From contig NZ_JAEKFH010000003.1 in assembly GCF_016650695.1 (NCBI RefSeq), positions 2,500,001-2,564,000 of the forward strand: a stretch of 64,000 nt of DNA. The letters are read 5' to 3'. The first letter of the stretch is position 1. Each line of letters opens with the position of its first letter. Shown piece by piece: positions 28,690 to 37,166 of this stretch. The position numbers and the translations under genes are program-made. The stretch comes from Pseudomonas sp. TH41. GTDB lineage: Bacteria; Pseudomonadota; Gammaproteobacteria; Pseudomonadales; Pseudomonadaceae. The notes under the pieces are model-generated. The model saw only the letters and a program-made list of their open reading frames with translations, was not told where the DNA came from and searched no databases.

Positions 28690-28930
28690 AGTGAATCTCC
28701 GCGTAAAGAGTTTCAGCTGCGCCATTCGGTTACCAGGCGAAGGGGTGGCAGCTGTACGCGGGCTGGAAACCCGGGGTGCGGATAACCCGGCAGACACTAA
28801 GGTCTCCCGCGCACAACCGCCATAACGGAGTGCACACAATAAAGGTGCGCAAGCATACGTTAAGAAAGGCGCTTTTGCGTTATCTACACCTCGGGTTTCC
28901 AGGCCCGGTCGCTGAATTGGCAGCGACACC
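28690..28930 (-). ncRNA. Structured leader upstream of the DUF6124 gene
   Basis: About 240 bases on the minus strand between the family C REPIN and the start codon. A long-range inverted repeat pairs 28757-28778 with 28887-28908; the core is CGGGTTTCCAG with flanking matches, 15 of the first 16 bases pairing. A local hairpin TCGCTG-CCAATT-CAGCGA lies at its 5' end. The element may be an RNA switch, an attenuator or a mobile repeat. It does not match any riboswitch class I recognise. Confidence 0.5.
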
Positions 28931-29067
28931 CCAAACGATAAAGATCAGCGCAAAAGCCCACCAGTCGGCGGGTTCCGGCATTGTTGTAGGCAGCGACGCC
29001 AGGATTTGTAGCCTCTCACCGTTCCTGTGGACAAATGTTTAAACACAAATCCTCAGGCAGTCGAACC

Positions 29068-29207
29068 TCCCTGTGGCGAGGGGGCTTGCCCCCGTTCGGC
29101 TGCGCAGCAGTCGTAAAACCATTGCATGCGGTGTACCTGATACACCTCGGTTGCAGGTTTTGGGGCTGCTTCGCAACCCAACGGGGGCAAGCCCCCTCGC
29201 CACAGGG
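29068..29207. repeat. REPIN, family C (GTGGCGAGGGGGCTTGCCCCC arms)
   Basis: 28-bp outer arms (CCCTGTGGCGAGGGGGCTTG onward) are perfectly complementary across 140 bases. The inside carries TTCGGCTGCGCAGCAGTCGT, which is also inside the element at 48850 although that one has different outer arms. Immediately downstream is the palindrome of the toxin-antitoxin locus. Confidence 0.92.
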
Positions 29208-29215
29208 TTGAAGAT

Positions 29216-29249
29216 TCCCAAAAAGGGACCTATCGTTCCCTTTTTGGGA
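29216..29249 (+). promoter_or_regulatory. Perfect 13-bp palindrome before the MNT-HEPN operon, likely operator
   Basis: TCCCAAAAAGGGA (29216-29228) and its exact complement TCCCTTTTTGGGA (29237-29249) flank an 8-base spacer. It ends 16 bases before the GTG start of the HTH-nucleotidyltransferase gene. It is not followed by a T-run in the right place for a terminator, and the upstream gene is divergent. The likeliest role is binding of the adjacent HTH protein for autoregulation. Confidence 0.6.
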
Positions 29250-29265
29250 CTCATCGGTTGTCACT

Positions 29266-29895
29266 GTGAAAAACCTTTCCCTCAGCGAAGCCTTGTTCAC
29301 GACCACTCAGCAAAGAGTGCTGGGCTTGTTGTTTGGCAAACCCGACCGAAGTTTTTACGCCAACGAGATCGCCCGCTGGGCTCAAGTGGGTAAAGGCAGC
29401 CTCATGCGCGAGCTGGATCGGTTGCAGCAGGCAGGCGTGCTGACCCTGACCCGTCAGGGCAATCAGACCCACTATCAAGCCAATCCCGATTGCCCGATCT
29501 ATACCGAACTGTTGGGCATCGCCCGTAAAACCTTTGGTATTGCCGAGCCTCTACGTCAGGCGCTCCAACCCTTTGCCGAACAGATCACCTGGGCATTTGT
29601 GTACGGCTCTATCGCCAAGGATCAGGCAAACGCATCCAGTGACATTGATCTCATGCTGATCAGCGAAGGCCTGCACTACAGTGACGTGATGGAGCGGCTT
29701 ATGCCTCTGGAGGAGCAATTAGGCCGCGTCCTCAACCCGACGCTCTACACCCCCGACGACTGGGCCGCAAAACTGGCGGCAGAAAACAGTTTTGTCGTGC
29801 GAGTAGCGCAGCAGGACAAGATCAATCTGATGGGAGAAAACCCTTTGGAGTCCAAGGATGGGCAGCAACGAGAATCTGGAAAACCTGTTACGTAG
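29266..29895 (+). CDS. HTH plus MNT-type nucleotidyltransferase, probable antitoxin
   Basis: A 209-residue two-domain protein. Residues about 10-75 form a winged helix-turn-helix (YANEIARWAQVGKGSLMREL...). Residues about 90-190 form a minimal nucleotidyltransferase with the active-site pattern GS-x10-D-x-D (G114, S115, D126, D128; FVYGSIAKDQ...SSDIDLML). In MNT-HEPN pairs the nucleotidyltransferase neutralises the HEPN RNase toxin, in one studied case by adding AMP to a tyrosine. The start is GTG. The gene overlaps the HEPN gene by 38 bases. The fused HTH suggests self-regulation at the palindrome just upstream. Confidence 0.85.
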   Translation: MKNLSLSEALFTTTQQRVLGLLFGKPDRSFYANEIARWAQVGKGSLMRELDRLQQAGVLTLTRQGNQTHYQANPDCPIYTELLGIARKTFGIAEPLRQALQPFAEQITWAFVYGSIAKDQANASSDIDLMLISEGLHYSDVMERLMPLEEQLGRVLNPTLYTPDDWAAKLAAENSFVVRVAQQDKINLMGENPLESKDGQQRESGKPVT

Positions 29896-30283
29896 CGGTG
29901 GACTGAAAGCCGAGCCGCCGGATCGCAAGGAATGCGAAGGGCTGATGCGTTCGGCTGTGGATCGATTGAAAGATGCGCAAAACTCTTCGCTTTCCTTCGC
30001 GAGTCGTTTCGATCTGGCTTACAACGCTGCCCATTCCCTTGCACTGACCGCTCTTCGCTTGTGTGGCTACCGTTCAGACAAGCGATATCTGGTGTTCCAG
30101 TGCCTGGTTCATACGGCTGATATTGGCAAAGTGCAGGTTCGGCTATTTGCCTTGTGTCATGAGCGACGAAACCTGGCGGAGTACGAAGGCTACATGGATG
30201 AAGATGAGGCGTTGTTGGCGCAGTTACTGGAAAGCACTGCGCAGCTTCTGATTCGGGTGCAGCAGCAGATGACTGGGCTGTAG
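29858..30283 (+). CDS. HEPN domain protein, probable toxin
   Basis: A 141-residue all-helical protein. The catalytic-type motif is in HERRNLAEYEGY, an Arg-Asn...Glu-Tyr variant of the HEPN R-x4-6-H motif; the Tyr is a candidate AMPylation site. HEPN domains of this type act as RNases in toxin-antitoxin or defence loci. It is translationally coupled to the nucleotidyltransferase gene. Its last ~10 codons region is repeated downstream as part of a tandem duplication (see 30421), which leaves this copy intact. RNase activity is inferred. Confidence 0.8.
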   Translation: MGSNENLENLLRSGGLKAEPPDRKECEGLMRSAVDRLKDAQNSSLSFASRFDLAYNAAHSLALTALRLCGYRSDKRYLVFQCLVHTADIGKVQVRLFALCHERRNLAEYEGYMDEDEALLAQLLESTAQLLIRVQQQMTGL

Positions 30284-30320
30284 TGCTTCGCCACTGAAAA
30301 CTGCGGTGATTGTTCTGGCC

Positions 30321-30398
30321 CCATCGCGAGCAGGCTCGCTCCCACAAGGTTTTGTGTACGCCACAGATCCAATGTGGGAGCGAGCTTGCTCGCGATGG
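30321..30398. repeat. REPIN, family A, first of a tandem pair
   Basis: CCATCGCGAGCAGGCTCGCT faces GGGAGCGAGCTTGCTCGCGA with GTTTTGTGTACGCCACAGAT between. It begins 37 bases after the HEPN stop. Confidence 0.9.
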
Positions 30399-30480
30399 CG
30401 CCAGGAGCGTCGGCGAGGATCGGGTGCAGCTGACCGGGCTGTAGTGTTCCGTCATTGAAAACTGCGGTGATTGTCTGGCC

Positions 30481-30557
30481 CCTTCGCGAGCAGGCTCGCT
30501 CCCACAGGGTTTTGTGTGCGCCACAGAACCAATGTGGGAGCGAGCCTGCTCGCGAAG
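30481..30557. repeat. REPIN, family A, second of a tandem pair
   Basis: Nearly the same core (GTTTTGTGTGCGCCACAGAA) as the copy 160 bases upstream, with GAAG instead of GATG at the edges. The remaining 115 bases up to mdcA must contain the mdc promoter; no clear hexamers were found. Confidence 0.9.
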
Positions 30558-30672
30558 ACGTCGGCAATGGCAACCATTACCCTGACCGTAACGATCCACC
30601 GCTCTGCTTGATTGATGCCCCCACCCAACACTCCTAAGGTGACCCCCACGACAGCGAACCCGTGGAGTGGTC

Positions 30673-32343
30673 ATGACAACAACAATATCCCCCGACTCGC
30701 GATGGACGCGACGGCGCAGCGAAAAGCAGCGGCGTCTGGCGTTGGTCAAGGGCCTGGCCGACGGTGTGGTATTGCCCACCGACAAGATCGTGGCGGCGCT
30801 AGAGGCGTTGATCCTGCCCGGCGACCGAGTGGTGCTGGAGGGCAACAACCAGAAGCAGGCGGATTTCCTCTCCCGCTCACTGGTCAAGGCTGACCCGGCG
30901 AAGCTGCATGACCTGCACATGATCATGCCCAGCGTTGGCCGCGCGGAGCACCTGGACCTGTTCGAACGCGGCATCGCCCGCAAGCTCGACTTCTCCTTCG
31001 CCGGTGCCCAGAGTCTGCGCATCAGCCAATTGCTGGAAGATGGTGTGCTGGAGATCGGCGCGATCCACACCTACATCGAGCTCTATGCGCGACTGGTGGT
31101 CGATTTGATCCCCAACGTGGTGCTCTCGGCCGGTTTCATGGCCGACCGGGCCGGCAACATCTATACCGGCCCGAGCACTGAAGACACCCCGGCGTTGATT
31201 GAGCCGGCCGCTTTCAGCGACGGCATCGTCATCGTTCAGGTCAATCAACTGGTGGACGACGTCAGCGAACTGCCCCGCGTCGACATTCCCGCCTCCTGGG
31301 TCGATTTTGTGGTGGTGGCGGACAAGCCGTTCTATATCGAACCGCTCTTTACCCGCGACCCTCGGCACATCAAACCTGTGCACGTGCTGATGGCGATGAT
31401 GGCGATCCGCGGAATCTACGAAAAACACAACGTTCAGTCCCTGAATCACGGCATCGGTTTCAACACCGCTGCTATCGAACTGATCCTGCCGACCTACGGT
31501 GAATCCCTCGGGCTCAAAGGCAAGATCTGCCGCAACTGGACGCTCAATCCTCATCCAACCCTGATTCCGGCCATCGAAAGCGGTTGGGTCGAAAGCGTGC
31601 ATTGCTTCGGGACCGAACTGGGGATGGAAAACTACATCGCCGCCCGGCCTGATGTGTTCTTCACCGGCCGCGACGGCTCCCTGCGGTCCAACCGGATGTT
31701 CAGTCAACTGGCCGGGCAATACGCGGTGGACCTGTTCATCGGCGCCACCCTGCAAGTCGACGGCGACGGCCATTCCTCCACCGTGACTCGCGGCCGCCTG
31801 GCCGGTTTTGGTGGTGCGCCGAACATGGGCCACGACCCGCGCGGTCGTCGCCACAGCACGCCGGCCTGGCTCGACATGCGTCACGACGATGCACCCGAAC
31901 CGATGCTCGAACGCGGCAAAAAACTGGTGGTGCAAATGGTCGAGACCTTCCAGGAGGGCGGTAAACCGACCTTCGTCGAAACCCTCGACGCGATCGAAGT
32001 GGCGAAGAAAAGCGGCATGCCGCTGGCGCCAATCATGATCTATGGCGACGACGTCACCCACCTGTTGACCGAAGAAGGCATCGCCTATTTGTACAAGGCC
32101 CGTTCGCTGGAAGAGCGCCAAGCCATGATCGCCGCCGTCGCTGGAGTGACCGTCATCGGCCTGCGGCATAACCCGAAAGACACCGCGCGCATGCGCCGTG
32201 AAGGCTTGATCGCCTTGCCCGAAGACCTCGGAATCCGCCGCACCGACGCCACCCGCGAATTGCTCGCCGCCAAAAGCGTGGCCGATCTGGTCGAGTGGTC
32301 CGGTGGCCTCTACAACCCGCCCGCCAAGTTCAGGAGCTGGTAA
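30673..32343 (+). CDS. mdcA: Malonate decarboxylase alpha subunit MdcA
   Basis: A 556-residue CoA-transferase-like subunit that moves malonate onto the acyl carrier protein in place of acetate. It opens with the family region [13 protein letters not shown], and contains the [16 protein letters not shown] and [26 protein letters not shown] blocks. First gene of mdcABCDEGHLM; its stop overlaps the mdcB start as TAATG. The start at 30673 follows a GGAG site and is two codons after an alternative GTG-like methionine. Confidence 0.96.
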   Translation: MTTTISPDSRWTRRRSEKQRRLALVKGLADGVVLPTDKIVAALEALILPGDRVVLEGNNQKQADFLSRSLVKADPAKLHDLHMIMPSVGRAEHLDLFERGIARKLDFSFAGAQSLRISQLLEDGVLEIGAIHTYIELYARLVVDLIPNVVLSAGFMADRAGNIYTGPSTEDTPALIEPAAFSDGIVIVQVNQLVDDVSELPRVDIPASWVDFVVVADKPFYIEPLFTRDPRHIKPVHVLMAMMAIRGIYEKHNVQSLNHGIGFNTAAIELILPTYGESLGLKGKICRNWTLNPHPTLIPAIESGWVESVHCFGTELGMENYIAARPDVFFTGRDGSLRSNRMFSQLAGQYAVDLFIGATLQVDGDGHSSTVTRGRLAGFGGAPNMGHDPRGRRHSTPAWLDMRHDDAPEPMLERGKKLVVQMVETFQEGGKPTFVETLDAIEVAKKSGMPLAPIMIYGDDVTHLLTEEGIAYLYKARSLEERQAMIAAVAGVTVIGLRHNPKDTARMRREGLIALPEDLGIRRTDATRELLAAKSVADLVEWSGGLYNPPAKFRSW

Positions 32344-33218
32344 TGCACGCCTTTAACCTGCAACCGAAAACCTTAACGCTGGCCGAACGGCTGGCGGACC
32401 TGGCGGTGGACGCGCTAATCGATGAAGCGGACCTGTCGCCAAAACCGGCGTTGGTCGACCGTCGTGGCAATGGCGCACACACCGATTTACACCTGGGGCT
32501 GATGCACGCTTCGGCGCTGGCGCTGTGGCCGGCGTTCAAGGAAATGGCGGAAGCGGCCATTGAGTTCGGTGAAGTCGGTGTGCCGCTGCGAGAAGCCATT
32601 GGGCGCATTGGCCGGGAAGGGGAGCAAGACATGCTCGCCACCACCGGTGGAGTGAACACACACCGTGGCGCAATTTGGGCCTTGGGCCTGTTGGTGGCCG
32701 CTGTCGCGCTGGCGCCTGAATCCGCTGCCGCAAGCGCTATCACGCTGCGCGCCGCACGCCTGGCGTTGCTTGATGACCGCTACGCGCCGCGTTCACTGAG
32801 TCATGGCGCCCTGGTCGCGCAACGTTACGGCGCACGCGGTGCCCGTGAAGAAGCGCAGCTCGGGTTCCCGGCGGTGATTCAACGTGCGCTGCCACAACTC
32901 AAACGCAGCCGCGCTGCCGGTCATGGCGAGCAGAACGCCCGGCTCGATGCCTTGCTGGCGGTGATGACCCAACTGGCCGACACCTGCGTGCTCTACCGCG
33001 CGGGTGAACACGGCCTGCAAACGATGCAACTGGGCGCCAAAGCGGTGCTCGATGCGGGTGGCAGCGCCAGCCTTGCCGGTCGCCGTCGTTTGCATGAGCT
33101 GGACCAACAATTAATCGCGTTGAATGCCTCGCCCGGCGGCGCTGCGGACTTACTTGCGGCCTGCCTGTTCATCGACCGTGTCGAGTCGGCAGATGGCATC
33201 ACCCAGGGAGCGTTTTGA
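32343..33218 (+). CDS. mdcB: Triphosphoribosyl-dephospho-CoA synthase MdcB
   Basis: A 291-residue enzyme, related to CitG, that makes the 2'-(5''-triphosphoribosyl)-3'-dephospho-CoA precursor of the MdcC prosthetic group. Family blocks are [36 protein letters not shown] and the late [14 protein letters not shown]. It is coupled to mdcA and mdcC by one-base stop/start overlaps. Confidence 0.95.
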   Translation: MHAFNLQPKTLTLAERLADLAVDALIDEADLSPKPALVDRRGNGAHTDLHLGLMHASALALWPAFKEMAEAAIEFGEVGVPLREAIGRIGREGEQDMLATTGGVNTHRGAIWALGLLVAAVALAPESAAASAITLRAARLALLDDRYAPRSLSHGALVAQRYGARGAREEAQLGFPAVIQRALPQLKRSRAAGHGEQNARLDALLAVMTQLADTCVLYRAGEHGLQTMQLGAKAVLDAGGSASLAGRRRLHELDQQLIALNASPGGAADLLAACLFIDRVESADGITQGAF

Positions 33219-33517
33219 TGGAAACTTTATCCTTTGAATTCCCCGCCGGGCAGCCGCCACGCGGTCGCACGCTGGTGGGTTGTGTCGGCTCGGGCGATCT
33301 GGAAGTGATGATCGAGCCGGGCCAGGCCGGCAAGCTGACCATCAATGTGCAGACCTCGGTCAACGGCGCCGAACAACGCTGGCAGCATCTGTTTGCGCGA
33401 ATGTTCGACGGCCAGACGCCGCCTGCGATGGTCATCGATATCCACGATTTCGGCGCCACGCCGGGCGTGGTGCGTCTGCGACTGGAGCAAGGCTTTGAGG
33501 AGATCGGCCATGACTGA
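33218..33517 (+). CDS. mdcC: Malonate decarboxylase acyl carrier protein MdcC (delta)
   Basis: A 99-residue acyl carrier subunit. The serine in VGSGDLEVM-type sequence (here CVGSGDLEVMIEPG) is the attachment site of the phosphoribosyl-dephospho-CoA group. It differs from classical ACPs and resembles citrate lyase CitD. It starts by TGATG at the end of mdcB and its last 8 bases overlap mdcD. Confidence 0.95.
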   Translation: METLSFEFPAGQPPRGRTLVGCVGSGDLEVMIEPGQAGKLTINVQTSVNGAEQRWQHLFARMFDGQTPPAMVIDIHDFGATPGVVRLRLEQGFEEIGHD

Positions 33518-34361
33518 CAGCGCAGCGCTCCTCCATAAACATAGCTTCGTCGAACTCGGCGCCCGGCAACGAGCAAGAGCCCTGCTCGACGCCGGTACTT
33601 TCCGCGAATTGCTCGACCCGTTTCAACGCGTCATGTCGCCATGGCTCTCACGCCAAGGCGTGGTGCCGCAAGCCGATGACGGCGTGGTCATCGCCAAAGG
33701 CAGCCTTGGCGGTTTGCCCGTGGTGATCGCCGCCATTGAAGGCGCGTTCCAGGGCGGCAGCCTCGGTGAAGTCGGCGGTGCGAAGATTGCCGGTGCACTC
33801 GAGCTGGCGGCTGAAGACAACCGTAACGGCATTCCAACCCGCGCCGTGTTGCTACTGGAAACCGGCGGCGTGCGTTTGCAGGAAGCCAACCTGGGGCTGG
33901 CGGCGATTGCCGATATTCATGCGGCGATTGTCGATCTGCGCCAATACCAGCCCGTCGTGGGTGTGGTGGCCGGCAGCGTGGGTTGTTTTGGCGGGATGTC
34001 GATTGCCGCTGGGTTGTGCAGTTATTTGCTGGTGACCCAGGAAGCACGACTTGGCTTGAACGGCCCGCAAGTGATCGAACAGGAAGCCGGTCTTGAGGAA
34101 TACGACTCCCGCGACCGGCCTTTCATCTGGAGCCTGACGGGTGGCGAGCAACGTTTCGCCAGCGGTTTGGTAGACCGATACGTCGCCGACGATGTGGCGC
34201 AGATTCAACAGCAGGTCAGCGAATTGCTCCACCAGGGTTTGCCGGCGCAACAACGCAGCCGTCAGGCCGACCTATTTCTGCAACGGCTGGCCCGTCTGGA
34301 TGCCGAGCCACAAATCGACCCGGCGACGGTTCGCGATCTGTATCAAGGAGAGCGCTCATGA
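33510..34361 (+). CDS. mdcD: Malonate decarboxylase beta subunit MdcD
   Basis: A 283-residue carboxyltransferase-fold subunit which, with MdcE, decarboxylates malonyl-S-ACP to acetyl-S-ACP. It carries the FQGGSLGEVGGAKIAGALELA and GSVGCFGGMSIAAGLCSYLL segments typical of crotonase-fold decarboxylase cores. The 8-base overlap with mdcC and the ATGA overlap with mdcE point to coupled translation. Confidence 0.95.
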   Translation: MTDSAALLHKHSFVELGARQRARALLDAGTFRELLDPFQRVMSPWLSRQGVVPQADDGVVIAKGSLGGLPVVIAAIEGAFQGGSLGEVGGAKIAGALELAAEDNRNGIPTRAVLLLETGGVRLQEANLGLAAIADIHAAIVDLRQYQPVVGVVAGSVGCFGGMSIAAGLCSYLLVTQEARLGLNGPQVIEQEAGLEEYDSRDRPFIWSLTGGEQRFASGLVDRYVADDVAQIQQQVSELLHQGLPAQQRSRQADLFLQRLARLDAEPQIDPATVRDLYQGERS

Positions 34362-35161
34362 GTTCGTATTCCCTGAGAGGTTTGAACTGGTTCAACGCCT
34401 TGAGTGCGGCGGCGAAACCAGTGGAGGGCTTGCCGGCTTCGTTGAAGGTGGCCGACGGCGTATTGGGTGACCAGCCTGTTCGGTTCATCGCGGTGGTGGC
34501 TGATCCCGGCAACCGTTTCATCCGCGCTCGCAATGGCGAGGTCGGTTTGCTGGAAGGTTGGGGATTGGCCAAGGCTGTGGATGAAGTCATCGCTGCGGAT
34601 AACGATAAGCCGCACAAACGTGCCTTGATCGCTATCGTCGACGTACCCAGTCAGGCTTATGGTCGACGCGAAGAAGCCCTCGGCATTCATCAGGCATTGG
34701 CCGGCGCGGCGGACAGTTATGCCCGCGCCCGACTGGCCGGCCACGCGGTGATTGGTTTGCTGGTGGGCAAGGCGATGTCCGGGGCATTTCTGGCGCATGG
34801 TTATCAGGCCAACCGATTGATTGCCCTGCGCAATCCGGGCGTGATGGTGCATGCGATGGGCAAGGCTTCAGCGGCGCGGGTGACCTTGCGCAGTATCGAA
34901 GAGCTGGAAGCGTTGGCGGCCAGTGTGCCGCCGATGGCGTATGACATCGAAAGCTACGCGAGCCTCGGTTTGCTCTGGGAAACCCTGTCGGTGGAACAGA
35001 TTGAGCAACCGACGGCGGGCGATGTGGCGCGGGTGACTGAATGCCTGAATCAGGCGATTGATGAGGTAGCCGCAAGCGGTCGCGATTTGAGCAGCCGCCT
35101 GGGCGCTACCAATCGCGCGGCGTCCAGCAAGGTTCGCCAACTATTGAGAGCGCAGTGGTGA
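34358..35161 (+). CDS. mdcE: Malonate decarboxylase gamma subunit MdcE
   Basis: A 267-residue partner of MdcD in the decarboxylase core. Recognisable blocks are IAIVDVPSQAYGRREEALGIHQAL and GHAVIGLLVGKAMSGAFLAHG. In Pseudomonas the soluble, biotin-independent enzyme uses the MdcD-MdcE heteromer. Confidence 0.95.
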   Translation: MSSYSLRGLNWFNALSAAAKPVEGLPASLKVADGVLGDQPVRFIAVVADPGNRFIRARNGEVGLLEGWGLAKAVDEVIAADNDKPHKRALIAIVDVPSQAYGRREEALGIHQALAGAADSYARARLAGHAVIGLLVGKAMSGAFLAHGYQANRLIALRNPGVMVHAMGKASAARVTLRSIEELEALAASVPPMAYDIESYASLGLLWETLSVEQIEQPTAGDVARVTECLNQAIDEVAASGRDLSSRLGATNRAASSKVRQLLRAQW

Positions 35162-35775
35162 ACACGTTTCTGGCCCACGACCTGCTCTGGGGGATGACGC
35201 TGGAGCAGTTGCCGGTGGACGCGCCTTTGTGGGTGATCGCGTCGATCAGCGCGGGTCAGCCGGTGGTGGTTCGGCGTGCGTTGAGTACGCCGGACCACGT
35301 CGCGGTCGGGGTGCGTGGGCGGGGGCGTGAACAGCGTTATGCCGCGCTGATGTCGATCGCTTCGATTTCGCGTCGCGTCACACCGGAAGAACTGTGTCAG
35401 GTCTCGATCGATCGGGACTTGCCGGTCGTGCATGCCCTCCATCAATTGCGGCCGATGCTCGATGCCTGCGGTTGGGCGTGGGGTGTCAGCGGCAGCGCCG
35501 GGTTTGAATTGGCCTGCGGTGTTCATGCCTTGCACGAGGGCAGCGATCTCGATCTGATTTTACGCACGCCACAACCGCTGGAACGGTCGCGGGCGCAGGG
35601 ATTGGTGAAGGTGCTCGATACGGCGGGGTGCCAGGTGGACATGCAGTTACAGACGCCATTTGGCGCCGTCGCGCTGCGCGAATGGGCCAGCCCTGCACGT
35701 CGGGTGTTGCTGAAAAATGCCACTCAAGCCTGCCTGGTCATTGATCCGTGGAACCCGCAGGAGTACGCAGCGTGA
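35158..35775 (+). CDS. mdcG: Phosphoribosyl-dephospho-CoA transferase MdcG
   Basis: A 205-residue nucleotidyltransferase-fold enzyme that attaches the prosthetic group to MdcC (holo-ACP synthase). The acidic active-site pattern is WGVSGSAGFELACG...EGSDLDLILR (G-S then D-x-D). A GTG start at 35158 overlaps the mdcE stop (GTGA); an adjacent GTG three bases upstream is possible. Confidence 0.93.
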   Translation: MNTFLAHDLLWGMTLEQLPVDAPLWVIASISAGQPVVVRRALSTPDHVAVGVRGRGREQRYAALMSIASISRRVTPEELCQVSIDRDLPVVHALHQLRPMLDACGWAWGVSGSAGFELACGVHALHEGSDLDLILRTPQPLERSRAQGLVKVLDTAGCQVDMQLQTPFGAVALREWASPARRVLLKNATQACLVIDPWNPQEYAA

Positions 35776-36683
35776 GCAGTCTGCTGGTGTTCCCCGGCCA
35801 AGGCGCGCAACAGCCGGGTATGCTCCATCGTTTACCTCGCGAGACGCTGATCGAGGCGAGTGATGTCCTCGGGGAAGACGCTTTACGGCTGGACTCTGCC
35901 GAGGCGTTGAAGTCGACTCGGGCGGTTCAGCTGTGCCTGTTGATTGCCGGTGTGGCGGCTTCACGCCAGTTATCCATGGCGCCGGATTACGTCGCGGGAT
36001 TGTCCATCGGTGCCTATCCAGCAGCGGTGGTTGCCGGCGCCTTGAGCTTCCGCGACGCGCTGCATCTGGTCAGCCTGCGCGGTGAGTTGATGCAACAGGC
36101 TTATCCACAGGGCTACGGCATGACCGCGATCATCGGCCTGGAACTGGCGGTGGTAGAGGAATTGCTGGCGCAGGTTCACAGCCTCGACACACCGGTTTAC
36201 CTGGCCAACATCAATGCCGGTAACCAGGTGGTGATCGCCGGAAGCGACGGTGCGATGAACGCAGTTGCCGAGTTGGCGAAAAGTCGCGGCGCCGGCCTGG
36301 CAAAACGCTTGGCGGTCAGTGTGCCGTCGCATTGTCCTTTGTTGGAGTCGCCTGCCAAATCCCTGGCTGAAGCCTTTAACGCGGTGCAGTTGAACACGCC
36401 GACACTGGGTTACCTGAGCGGCAGTCGTGCCCGGCCCATCATCAACACTGAAGCCTTGCGTGACGACCTGGCCTTCAACATGTGCCGCGTCGTCGATTGG
36501 CGCGGCACCGTACAAAGTGCTTACGAGCGCGGCGTACGTCTACAAATCGAACTGCCGCCCGGCGCGGTGCTGACCGGGCTGGCGCGCCGGGTGTTCGAGC
36601 AGGGCACCGTGATTGCCTTTGACGGTGCGCGAATCGATACCTTGCAGGCGCTGTTGCGTGAGGAGGGAAGCCGCCAACCCTAG
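35772..36683 (+). CDS. mdcH: Malonyl-CoA:ACP transacylase MdcH (epsilon)
   Basis: A 303-residue acyltransferase of the FabD fold that loads malonyl onto the decarboxylase ACP for start-up. The N-terminal FPGQGAQQPGML and the nucleophile elbow GLSIGAYPAA (GxSxG) are intact, with LKSTRAVQLCL typical of the subfamily. A GTG start overlaps the mdcG stop (GTGA). A 65-base gap separates it from the transporter genes. Confidence 0.94.
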   Translation: MSSLLVFPGQGAQQPGMLHRLPRETLIEASDVLGEDALRLDSAEALKSTRAVQLCLLIAGVAASRQLSMAPDYVAGLSIGAYPAAVVAGALSFRDALHLVSLRGELMQQAYPQGYGMTAIIGLELAVVEELLAQVHSLDTPVYLANINAGNQVVIAGSDGAMNAVAELAKSRGAGLAKRLAVSVPSHCPLLESPAKSLAEAFNAVQLNTPTLGYLSGSRARPIINTEALRDDLAFNMCRVVDWRGTVQSAYERGVRLQIELPPGAVLTGLARRVFEQGTVIAFDGARIDTLQALLREEGSRQP

Positions 36684-36748
36684 ACCCGCGACTCAGGCCT
36701 TCGAACAACAAAAACAATATTCGACGATGCACTTTGAGGACTACAACA

Positions 36749-37165
36749 ATGATTATTTACGGTGTGGCGCTGTTGGCGATTTGTACGCTGGCAGGGGTGA
36801 TCATGGGTGACGCTCTTGGCGTATTGCTGGGTGTGAAATCAAACGTTGGCGGCGTCGGGATCGCGATGATCCTGTTGATCTGCGCGCGGTTGTGGATGCA
36901 AAAGCGTGGCGGCATGACCAAGGATTGCGAGATGGGCGTTGGTTTCTGGGGCGCCATGTACATTCCGGTCGTGGTCGCGATGGCCGCGCAACAGAACGTT
37001 GTGACGGCACTGCACGGCGGACCGGTGGCGGTACTGGCGGCGATGGGTTCGGTGGTGATTTGCGGCTGCACCATTGCCTTGATCAGCCGGACCCACAAAG
37101 GCGAACCGTTGCCCGATGAACCGGCGGAAACAACGCCGGTCGGCACGCCAGTAGGAGGTCGCTGA
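36749..37165 (+). CDS. mdcL: Malonate transporter subunit MdcL (MadL-type)
   Basis: A 138-residue membrane protein of the MadL family, with four hydrophobic segments and the motif GDALGVLLGVKSNVGGVGIAMILL. Together with MdcM it imports malonate, in the Malonomonas MadLM case with sodium. Start MIIYGVALLAI at 36749. Two bases separate it from mdcM. Confidence 0.93.
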   Translation: MIIYGVALLAICTLAGVIMGDALGVLLGVKSNVGGVGIAMILLICARLWMQKRGGMTKDCEMGVGFWGAMYIPVVVAMAAQQNVVTALHGGPVAVLAAMGSVVICGCTIALISRTHKGEPLPDEPAETTPVGTPVGGR

Positions 37166-37166
37166 T

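Larger units (their letters stand above)
30254..30580. repeat. Tandem duplication of HEPN gene end plus REPIN
   Basis: Two copies of a unit with a period of about 160-161 bases. Copy 1 (30254-about 30420) starts in the last codons of the HEPN gene (CGGGTGCAGC), runs through its stop and the REPIN at 30321. Copy 2 (30421-about 30565) repeats CGGGTGCAGC, the stop region GGGCTGTAGTG, the stretch TGAAAACTGCGGTGATTGT and a second REPIN. The copies differ at scattered sites, so the duplication is not recent. Confidence 0.85.
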
